From Pteria penguin (lineage: Eukaryota; Mollusca; Bivalvia; Pterioida; Pteriidae), in assembly GCA_035048485.1 (NCBI GenBank), contig CM068582.1:16358001-16422000 (forward strand): DNA of 64,000 bases, written 5' to 3'. The notes beneath the pieces were generated by a model. That model searched no databases. It was not told the origin of the DNA and was given only the letters and a program-made list of their open reading frames with translations. Below are positions 1 through 11,543 of this stretch, piece after piece. Position numbers and translations under genes: made by a program. The first letter of the stretch is position 1. Each line of letters starts with the position of its first letter.

Positions 1-245
1 TAAATACAATTTGATCATACTTTGATTGGAGATATTGAAATATGACTTTCCTTATAGTATACATATGATTTACAATACATAAACATCAGTTACTGTGTTA
101 TCTTCTCTCAATGTTTCCCTTTTACAACAGGGTATGATGATTATAGAACAACACGTCGCCATGAAAATTACATTTCCGACAGGGATTCTTTGTGAAGGAG
201 GGCTGACTAGTCATAATGAATAAGCATAAAGCTTAATGGACATAG

Positions 246-408
246 TCGGATCTAGAAACTTTTGAAAGGGGACCCATGATTAATGTTTTGCACTATTCTG
301 TCCGGAAAGGGGGTTTCAGCCCTAACAATGGTGGAAAGTTACTTTTTTCATCTTTTCCGACCAAAGTGGGTTGCAACCCCTGCAACCTCTCCCTAAATCA
401 GCCAATGA
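246..408. mobile_element. MITE-like element, GGATCYAGA family copy
   Basis: Begins GTCGGATCTAGAAACTTTTG and ends CTCTCCCTAAATCAGCC; the ends are imperfect inverted copies of each other (GGATYTAGA-type). It has the same architecture as the copies at 2518 and 33796. Too short to code for protein. Confidence 0.5.
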
Positions 409-1250
409 AGGGGCTATAAACCTTTGTGTCAATATGTACAATAGGTCTTTTAGTTTTACTTCAAAATGTTCTGAAGCATGTCGTAATGTCTGCATGTCAT
501 GTTAAATAATAAAGAACTAAATTTTTTTAAATTACTATTTTAATATTTTCAATTTAAACGATATCACACGAACCTTTTGGTCATCTTTTTTTTTTTAACA
601 CTTTAAGAGTATAGTATTGATTTTGACCCCATAAATAAAGATATTCATCACTTCATTTTATGTTTTATGTTTTGTCTCGTATATTTTGCGGCGGTTCAAT
701 TGAAAACTTGCAGACATTAAATATTTGCTGCTCTTGCTTAAGGTATTCAGGATATGATCAATTAATAATGAACACTCAATAAATCTCAGTGTAGAGATAA
801 CTTTTGTGTTTGAAATCAATATATCATTTTAAGGCATCTTACATAAGAAGACCTTTGACCAAAGGGATTTTGTGAATAATGTTATTCCATTCAAATAGAA
901 ATAATTAAAGTTTTTATTAAAACAAATGAGAATTACTTTTGTTTTGTAAATTTTCTTTCCACGATAGATTACATTTAGAAAAAAAAACTTCATAGTAAAA
1001 AGTTCCGTGATTTTAATTTTTCAAGTTTCAAATACAAAAGTCAGAATTACCGAGCAGAATTTCTGCACTTTGATTTTTCTTGTTTTAACAAGGAATGTAA
1101 CTTTTTATGGACATTCATATTAAACAATCTCAAATTTTACGACCACTAACATCAATGCAATCTAAGACGACACAGATAGTGTCATAACAAATACCTTAAA
1201 GTTTCAGTTACCGTAAAGTTTTCAGAATTTTTTTCTACGGGAATACTTAC

Positions 1251-1454
1251 CATTTCTTAGAAAATTCAGATGACCATACAGAAAGTCAGCATTATGAGAA
1301 CTAAAATTTTCATGGAACTGATCCTTCGTCATTTGACATAACGTTTTGCCTTCTAAATGCCGGAACCGAGAGGGGTCTAAATCACGCAGATTGTACTCTT
1401 GTTTAGCCCATTCCAGCCATTGCTGTACATTACTGGTCGTCCATGTGTGGGGAT
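1251..1454 (-). CDS. ERG: ETS gene, Pointed (PNT/SAM) domain exon
   Basis: This 204-bp exon is phase 1 at both ends. The acceptor is ...TTGATAG before ATCCCCAC at 1454. The donor is AGAAATG followed by GTAAGTATT below 1251. It encodes DPHTWTTSNVQQWLEWAKQE and continues through EGKTLCQMTKDQF to the HLNFLRNG end, i.e. nearly the whole PNT helical bundle with its conserved W, LEWA and LC-M-K-x-F positions. PNT domains mediate protein-protein contacts and kinase docking. The reading frame continues into a (ATAAT)n tract upstream, but that part is intronic. Confidence 0.93.
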
Positions 1455-2260
1455 CTATCAAAAAAATTATTTGCACCTTCATATAATATAATATAATATA
1501 ATATAATATAATATAATATAATATAATATAATATAATATAATATAATATAATATAATATAATATAATATAATATGGTTTAAAATCCAGGTAAATATTACA
1601 GAACATCTCTTTTGATACACTGAAAAAAAGTCCTGAAATGTATGGTATAATTTATTATAATATGATATTTTTTAAATCCTTTAATCTTTATTCTTTTTTC
1701 ACATTCGTATCTCGTACCTTGTCCCATCCCTCTTTCCTAAAGTTACGAATCTGTCATTGTTTAGAATTTTAGGAAAACCTCTACGTATTTGGATAACTTT
1801 GTAAACAACTTATACTATAATAAAAAGTCATCTAATACTATGATTTGATAATATAAACTGAAAACTCGCTAGACTGACTGAAAAATCAGCTGTAGAGACA
1901 CAACCCATTGTTAATTAATCATACTAAGTCTTAAATGAGAAGTCATTGTCCTATGGCTGTAAATTATTTTCAAATCTGTTCATACAATATGTCAATAATT
2001 ACACATATAAATAGGACATAAAGTTTATGTTATATTTAGCAGCCCGTTCAATTTCACATTAGGTTTTAAATGTCTCTTATGATTTTTTTTTATTGAATCT
2101 GTAGATGGATTTTACATTGAAAAAGTAAATAAGTTTATATGTGATGTGGAGCTAACTATACATGTAAGATATATTTGTACATATTTTTAGAATATTACTC
2201 CTGACACACCTTTTCGCTTAATAATGCACTCACCTGAATTATTTATTTGATAATATTTTC

Positions 2261-2340
<80 letters not shown>

Positions 2341-5300
2341 TTCTCTAACATGGATAAGAATAGAAGCAACTGCTTTATTTTTATTCACTATTGAATATAT
2401 TCATATTTCCCTTCCTACTCTAAAATAAACTTATTTTTAAATGGTTTTTTATGTTCTGAGGAAAATGGCTTCGTAATGTATCATGTATTATAAATGTATT
2501 CACACTTTTATCTGAGGCACGCGCGGATCCAGAAATTTTTGTCAGAGGGGGTCCAACCAAAAAAAGTAAATTTTTCTCTTAGACGAGGGGGGGGGGGGGC
2601 TGTCCAACCCCAAAAATGCCCAAATATTACCTTTTCTGGTAAAATTTTCGGATTCCAGGGGGTCCAGACAACCCCCCCCCCCTCTGTATCCGCGCATGTG
2701 AGGTAATATTTATAGTCTGTTTTTATTTATTTATTTATTATTTCATTAATTGATTTTATTAACACTTTTATCAACAAGATAGAGCTGGTGTAGCCCAATG
2801 GATAAGGTGCTCGGTTCGTGATCATAAGGTCACGTGTTCAACTCCCGCTGTGGATACACCGGTATCCTATCTTTAGAATGAGTCATTGAAAACCGAGGTA
2901 CCGTGTCACGGTAGGCGTGGTACGTAAAAGATTCCTCGCTGCTCTGGGTGGGTCCGTTGCAAAGGTAGAAACTTATATGCAATACGTGAAATAACCGTGG
3001 AGTGACGTAAAGCAATAATCAATCAATCAATAAATGACAGTAGGATTCTCTCTTCAAGTTGACGCTTCTATACTGTATAAGAACATGGTCAACATTGCAA
3101 AGAACTTAGTAGCTACTTTTAATATCTATCAGCAACTAATCTCACTCCCGGAACATTTTATTTCTTTGATTCGTCCATATTACTGCTTATCCCAAGATTT
3201 CCAGAAATAATATTTGTGACAAATTCGAAGTAAATTCGAGCTAATCGATGAAAACTGTAATTGTAACTAGATCAATTACGACGAGAGCGTGTGTGATTGT
3301 GTTAGTTGTGTCACATTACTAGTTTTCTTCACCACGCGCACCGTAATCTCCGATAGATGGCAGGGCTAACAATATTGTACCTACGCGTCAGAAGTCGAGA
3401 GTCAATAGCTATTTTGTTGACGCCTATTTCTTCTGACAGCAGATTACAATCGGTTCAGGTGACGGTTTTCTCACCCAGGTGTCAAATTTAGAAGTTTGTA
3501 GATATTGAATTCGTCGTCTGTTCATTTTATTGTTCGTGATATTTTATTTTTTATTATAAGAATTTTTACTATTACTTAACAATACAATAAGATAAAACAA
3601 TATATCTAAAGAAAGACCCTTCAACATAGTCAAGATATACTCTGCCATCAATTTCCTGTTTTTCTGTAATACACTTTTGGATTTTCTTATTAAAGGTTCC
3701 TTATGCCATACAAGTAAATCAGTGCATATTACTTGCCTTACTTTTGCATGGTATGCATATATTTAGATCATACTCGAAAGTAGAAATATTGCATTGACAA
3801 TTTAAAGGAACACCTTCATACATCTTTGCTAAAATCTAGAAAATTCAATGAATATATGTATATTTGGCATAATATTTCCAAGCTAGGGTATCCTGTGTTA
3901 TTTTTTTTTCTTTTTTTCTCATGTTTCATGTTGCGATATCATTCTTAACGCTATACGGGAATTCCCGATCATGGCTCATTAACCACCCAAGAAAACATTT
4001 AATTTGACCGATTTTTCTTTTTTTTTTTTCCTTTCTTTCTTTCTTTTGTGGAAGGTAGAGGGAATGCTTTTATCATACAAACAAGCGCGGTAATGGATAA
4101 AACAAAAACTGATATGCTTAGCTAACACGTATTCTATACTTGTATCTCTTTAAAATAGAATATAATTTCTATTTCAAGCACAAACAAGATGTTTTCGTTG
4201 ATCTAGGAATTACACATACAACTGAACTGCCATTTGTCACAGGAATGAAACGTGGAAATTTATCAGGACGTTTTTATGAGTCATTTAGCTACATTCGTGA
4301 TTGTTTAGAAACAATGTGGTATAATTATTCAGAATTTCCTTTTTGGCACATTCATGGAAACAATGTAAAAGAATGGGATACGACAAGATCTACAAGTTGT
4401 AATGAGGCTGATTTATCGGGAGGGCTCAAATACGTCTCTATATGCTTTTCCATACTTTTTTTCAAAATACTGATGGCGGACCAGGAGCTTGATATCTGTG
4501 AATTAAAGAGAAAGAACACTTCGATGTTGTCAACAATTGGCTTCATTATCTTGAAATACTTATTCAATAGTCCTTCATCATAGAAATCGTCTCCTCATGA
4601 CAAAATGAAAGGTAAACTCAACCACCACCCCCTTTTTTCTCCCCAAGGGCGCTGTGAAACGAGATGATCAAAGAAAGACAACCCTTTAAAAGGAAAAAAA
4701 CCGCGGGCAAAAACTCCCCGAAATAATCAAATACATTTGCAACGTAAAAATGTGTTTTGAAGGGAAGGTTTTGTGGGCAACGTGTTAGCTCATTGTATGA
4801 CGTTTGACCTAATCTATACCCGAACTCCGGATATTTGCCGGAAAGCGACATCCTGTGTTGGGTATAGCACAGTTATCTGTGCTGGCCATCAGGTTATGAG
4901 CACGCTGAATGACGTACATAGCATCAAGTGTGGTCGCAGTTAAGAAGGAAGAAAATGTTTTTTCAATACAACTTATCCGTCACAGTATCTATCTTCCTGG
5001 ACGGCACCTTAAGGTAATTTAACCTCCCCCTTATTTTTTATAAATAGACAAATAAAAATGGTCAGGGACGGGAAAATTAAATTTTTTTTAGACTATAAGC
5101 AAAAAGCCGATCTCGATATCCTGTGTAAATTTAAAGGTGAGAGATCCAATCGACCCCCCCCCCCACTTTTTTTTTCGCAATTTCCAGTTTAATTGCATTT
5201 TAATGTGAGAGTAGTAAATCCACACAATATTTGCTTGATTGTACATCCATTACCCGAATGACAAAAAAGTATATAAAACATAATACTTCATAAATCCGTC

Positions 5301-6062
5301 GTAGGACTCATGCTTTAGTTTACAATGTTATATTTTTGAAACATTTCTAAATGCGTACCTCAAACTCAAACTTTTAATGTTTTACTTTTTGTATTCACTG
5401 CCCCACCCTCCCCTTTTCTGTAAAAAAATAAATCATAATTTTTTTCGGTTTTCTTCTTTAAGATATAAACTGTAAAACAAAAACAAATTTAATTCCTTTC
5501 CATTTGAACTGAAACCTTGAATGTGAAAATTTTGACTTTGTTTTGGCGTCCACAGGTTACATCTACTTCAGAGTTTTAATGTTGGTTTGAAGACAAGTGT
5601 GCCACCAAATTTTTCAGTCTTACATAAATATATGCAGTGTCAGCGTTGCTCAGTTTTCACTAAAGACTATTATTAAAGTGTGTCACTATTGCATTCAAAT
5701 ATATTGTAAATTCTTGATTTATATGTATTTTCCGGAGAATCATATGCAGTCTTTAGACAAATTATAAATATAACCAGGTTGTTTTGTTTTGTTTTGTTTT
5801 TTGGGGGTTTTTTTTGGGGGGGGGGGGGGGGCTCTGTTTTACGTCATACCAAGATTACTACACTTAAATGTCGAGGACAACGATTGACTATTGTTTTACG
5901 TCACTCCACGATTATTTCGCGTGCATGGTGATGAAATTTGCCTGATTAAATGCACAGAAATTTTGACTTTTGCCACGGACAAACTCGAATCCATGAAACA
6001 TCTTTTGCGTGACTTGGGTTTTGTTTAGTCTGTATGTTTGGGGTTTTTTGTTTTTGTTTGTT

Positions 6063-6100
<38 letters not shown>

Positions 6101-9100
6101 TTTGTTTTGTTTTTTGGGGGGGGGGTTGTTTTGTTTTGTTTTGTTTTTTTTTTTTTGGGGGGGGGTGGTATCATCCGAAAGACAAAGCATCGACGAGTTA
6201 TTGGCAAGTTTCGAACCCGGGACTTCTTGGTCGCGTGCCAAGCACATACGTGACTGAGCTAACCAAAAATTAACATCATTTCCACTGTAGTAGACAGCAT
6301 TGAAGAAGACACCACACAATCAGTCACGTTTGGTTTACTTTAAATATTCTTTTTATTTATATTTTCTTACATTTTATGTCAAAAAAAAAAAATAATTTTA
6401 CCGCGTTGGTTAGTAAAACCCAAATAAATCCGGTAATCCGGTTTACAAAGAAGACGACTCAAGCAGGAAGAAAATGCTCTCCAATACATTTTTCCCAGAA
6501 ATTTATCTTATTCTGAGAGAAGGCTCATAGAGGATTTTGCCCCTTCATATCAATATTTCCTCTTTTCCTGAATGCCTATCTTGGATACTCCTATAATCCT
6601 ACTTTGATTATCCTGTATTCCTTGTTATTGATAAGACAAGGAAACATATGCAAGTCAAACTTTCCTTATTTTTGTAACCGAACCGAAAGTATTATTGTCA
6701 TTTTTGAATAAGCATTTAGATGTAAAGTCTTTTCTATTTCTACATAATTCATCGAGAAAACAGTTCCGGTCTATATTTTATATTAATACTTTGTGTTAAA
6801 ATATACTTTAAGTGTTATTATACCCTTTTCCTGATGTTATGCGGCAGTGGCACTTTCTACACAGTGTTTGTTCACATTCATGTATATATACAGTGATGAA
6901 ATATGTCTGGTTTATTTCTGTATGTAAGGGCATTCATGGCGGGTGTGCCTAGCTAAACGGGAGACGCTGACTCCTCCTGGGCACCTGGTCTCACCTCTGA
7001 ATTTCAGGGGTCCGTGAATGTCCACTGTGGTACATTGTTGTTAGTACCACAGTTATATGATATAAGTTACTTTCGTACAATTTTACATTTGTTATTCCAA
7101 GCAAAAATATTTCTTTTCAGTAATATAAAAACGTAGCTTCTTTAGAAAACATTAGAATTATAACAGGAATAATTATGCAGTGTGAAGACCTGGCTGTTCC
7201 TGTATACGTAAGTGTAACACATGTATGTACCGCCATATATATTAAAATTTTGCATATTCAATATATCAGGATTCCGGGTTTGAAAATAGAAATTTGAAAA
7301 CAGTTAATATATATGTAGACTGTCCATAAGAGTTCAATTACATGAGAGAGCGATAAGAAAGAAAGGAAGAAAGAAAGAAAGAAAGAACAGGATTTTTAAA
7401 ATGTTTGAAGATGTTAAATAAACAATACATCATCATGTGTTGTGAAGCCGCGACAATATGTTCCCATTCTTTTTCTAAAGAATTTTTTAATTCATGTTTT
7501 ACATACTATTACGTTGTCTTTATTTTATTCTTTATTTTCTTAATCATGAAAATATGAATTACAAGGCCTCTATATTTATTGAATAGACACATACTTCTCT
7601 ACATTGAATAAATAAAACAGTAATACAAAAATATGCCATAAAGATTAAGTCAGACTATCCTTTTCCGGTTTTTTTTAAATAAGATAAAAACCTTGTTTTG
7701 TTGTATAATGGACTAAAACTATTTTCTCCCGGGTTTGAACCGCTTCACTTCAGCATGCAGAACTGGACATTATCAAAATTACAGGAACAGTGATAAATAA
7801 AACCCAAGAGACGTTGACATGAAACTTTCAAATAACCCTTCAAATAGATATTCTCTTATAAAAGTTAACAAATAAATACTTTAAAGCTTCTTTCTATATT
7901 ATCCATTTATTAAATCAACAAAATAACACAAAAATGTGTGAAAAAGACTAAGTCAGTAATTTTTTTGTTTTCTTTTATCGAGGGATTGAGTCTTGTAAAA
8001 CATTCAAAACTTCTTATGATGTAATATTTAACCACTAACCTTCAACATACCATAATTAGGCCATAACTAAAACAGACCAAAAATCATAATAAATCCAGAA
8101 AACTAAATTTTTACATTACAGTTTCACATAACACTTAAAATAGAAATTTTCAAATAAATGTAAGTAAATAAATGTTCTACTGTATATATGTATTGAAAAA
8201 AATCGATAATGTATGGAAATGACAAAGTCTAAAAGGATGTCCAAAAAAAGGAAAGAGAAATAAATAAGAACTGATTTCAGAAGGGAACGAAAATCACCCC
8301 CACTTTTTAAGACACCCTTGTAGATCATTTAATGCATCCGGTTTGGTAATCTATGCAGCCAGTATAAAGAAGAAGTTTGCCAGAGGAGGAAACTCTTGGG
8401 AACATATGTCATCCAGCCGAGGATCCATCCCTTGACAGATCTAATCCAAAACAACATTATTTATGCGGGACATTGAGTACTTTGTCCCTACCAAGTTTCA
8501 ACATAATCATACTATCAGTTCTAAAGCAAATGTTCATCAAAACTCATCATTAAATGCTAATAGAATACCCTCTATTTATTTCAAAAAATTGAAAAATAAT
8601 CATGGAATTTTTTTTATTCCATTTCTTTCCCATTATATTTATTATAATACAATCAGTAAAGTACACAAAATCAGTGCATTATAAGCAACACACTAGGAGA
8701 AAAAAGAGTTCCACTAGTACTACAAGTATACCAAAGTTGATCAAAATATGTCAAGTGGTTTAGGAAGAGAAGTCGAAAATATGAAAAGTTCACGACGACC
8801 GACGACGGACAAACAACGGACGAAGCGCAATAACAATAGCTCACTTGAGTCTTTGGCTCAGGTGAGTTAAAACTCATGCTTGTTCAAAACGGCATTTGTG
8901 TGGGTCCTAATTTTATTTTCGTATTTCCTGAATTGTTAAGTTTATATTGAGACGTCCTGTACTATTTGGTTTAATTTCCAAAGACAAACGATTTTGTAAA
9001 AGTACTATGTACTTTTCTAATGATCAATCCTTTAGTTTAGGGCGTTAATAATACATATAATTTCCATATAACCACGGAAAACATTCTATTTCCACAATTT

Positions 9101-11312
9101 TCGACAACCTGGACTTTATCTAATTGTTTATTTAGTGTTTATATAGTAATCCATAGCCATGAATTTGTATGTAAAAAAAATTTTTTTCTGTAAATCACGA
9201 GATAAAGCCAGGTGGCTGAAAAGGATTCCACCTTAGTCAAAAGTAAAATATAATTCTGTTCTCTTTTGTGACATTTTGCATCAAAAGGAGGGGGTGAATA
9301 CAACTCTCTGGATCCGTTAAAATTACACATTTTACACAATTCAATATTTTTAGAAGAACTGATCAAATGTCCATACAATTAACTTAAAAGCTTTTGATTT
9401 CTATGAGACTTCATAAATTGGAAATAAATTTCTTTTAAAATTCTAAATTGCACTTTCAAAGTGTTGAGGGCATATGGCCCCCACTTGCAGTAACGAATAT
9501 ATGAAATTATTGACGAATAAAACTGAAAGTATTGAGTTGGTTGGTTAGTGTTTTGCGTCGCTTTCAATAAATTTTCAGTTATATCGCGATATGGAATCAG
9601 GAGGTAACCAACCTCAAACATAGTGGCGCAACCGGGGGATCGAACGCGGATCGTCGGCGCCGCAAGAAAGTATTAAGCAACGATCAGCACTGATAAGAGA
9701 TCCATTCACTTTCAGGCTGGAAGCTAACCGTCCGATTGGGGCAACTGTGCATACGCGAGATATATGACCGCAGTTGTTGTGGAGATCTATTAAAAGAAGA
9801 ACAACCCCAAGAACTGCACAAAGGAAGCAAGTATCTTGGTCATGTCAGCGTTTGTTGTTATGTGCAACACCGTTATGTTTCAATAGAATTAGTAGGGGCA
9901 GGCTTGGTGTAGTGGTTAAGCGCTTGGCTTGCGGCGCCGACGATCCGGGTTCGATTCCCGGGTTGCGCCACTATGTTTAAGAGGTTGGTAACCTCCTGCT
10001 TCCATGTCGCGATATAACTGAAAAATTGTTGAAAGCGACGTAAAACACCAAATCGACCAATCAATAGAATTAGTAATGGAATCTTGATTACTATTGGGTT
10101 TTTTTTTTTATTTATTTAACAAATATTACCACGCTCTCCAAATGTTCATATAAATCTATATTTCGTTCTCAAAACGTATTTAATCATAACAGTGTCATCA
10201 ATCTGCCGAATATTTTCCGAAATACCTCCATACTTAACGACTAAATAGCAATACATTCGACATACCATGTTAGTAATTTAAATGTAGTGAAATTTGATAA
10301 ACCAATGAATTCAGCCATTTATGACTTAGACTTTATGTGGTCTGGCTAAAATTTCAAGTTAACGGCTGTAACCCACCTTTTCAAAAGGTATCGGTATACC
10401 TCGTTTTGGATTTTTCTTCTTCAATATTTCTTGATCCGCCATTGATTTACATAAATCTATTTGTGTAACTTAACTGAATAACTGCGGTCACTTATAAGTC
10501 GTTATAATGCACATAGTTTGCTCAGGGTCGTACTTTTCATGTACTATGCAGTATGTGTCATATACTACAAATATTACACCTAGACACGAAATGACTCGGC
10601 TATAAATGTCTCAGGCACGATATCACTTAAAGTTCCTATGTTTTAACGTGGATGATATAATTTATAGGATAGGATTGAAAAGATTTGCATATTGTTTAAG
10701 GAGAACCAAAATCTATACAAGTGTTTTTTAATTCTGTATCTGTATTAAAATAATGCAGAAAAGTGCACGTCTATATGCGGAAATAAACCCTAGCTCCAAA
10801 TTTAGATCTACACAAATGATGTAGGGATCTCTATATTGTTCATATTTTGGCATATACACGGACATATTACACTAAAGACATTAAACACAAGAGCTATCGA
10901 TGGACCTCAAAACCTCTATTTTTGTCCCAAGTTAAAACAAGTTTATTGATATTTAAATTTTTACTTTGATTTTTAACACTGTCAATGAGAACACGCTTTC
11001 CCGTGTTATTCTAATGGTAATTAACATCAAGTAAAACACATTTTACAGACTTGACTTCAGCTCCGACCCAAACTTTAATCTCGATGGCGGTCCGCTTCTA
11101 AAAGTACAACAATCTCTACACAGGCATGTTGCATTGAAATGTACGGAACTTAAATTAATTGTTTAAATTATATGTAAACAGTTGTATTTGATTCTGTGTT
11201 TTGTCATCATTATTACCATAATCATCATTATCATCATAATCATCATCAACATTGTTGTTGCTGCTGTTATTATTCATGTTGTTGCTATGACTGTTATTAT
11301 TATTTCTATTTT

Positions 11313-11344
<32 letters not shown>

Positions 11345-11510
11345 AGTCATTTTTATCATTATTATAATTATTATTATTACTACCATATTATTATTACTGT
11401 TATTATTATTTATTTATTTTATGTATTGTATATATGTATGTATGTGTTATTATGATTATTTTTTTTTTTATTACTACTACTACTACTACTACCACTACTA
11501 CTACTATTAC

Positions 11511-11543
<33 letters not shown>

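Noticed and set aside
1455..1620. N-terminal extension of the Pointed exon through the (ATAAT)n tract
   Set aside because: It encodes only Ile/Leu/Tyr repeats from the microsatellite and lies upstream of a valid acceptor.
9900..9970. tRNA gene
   Set aside because: A and B boxes are good, but the sequence is the head of a SINE with its own tail and a flanking 14-bp duplication, and related copies occur elsewhere in the window.
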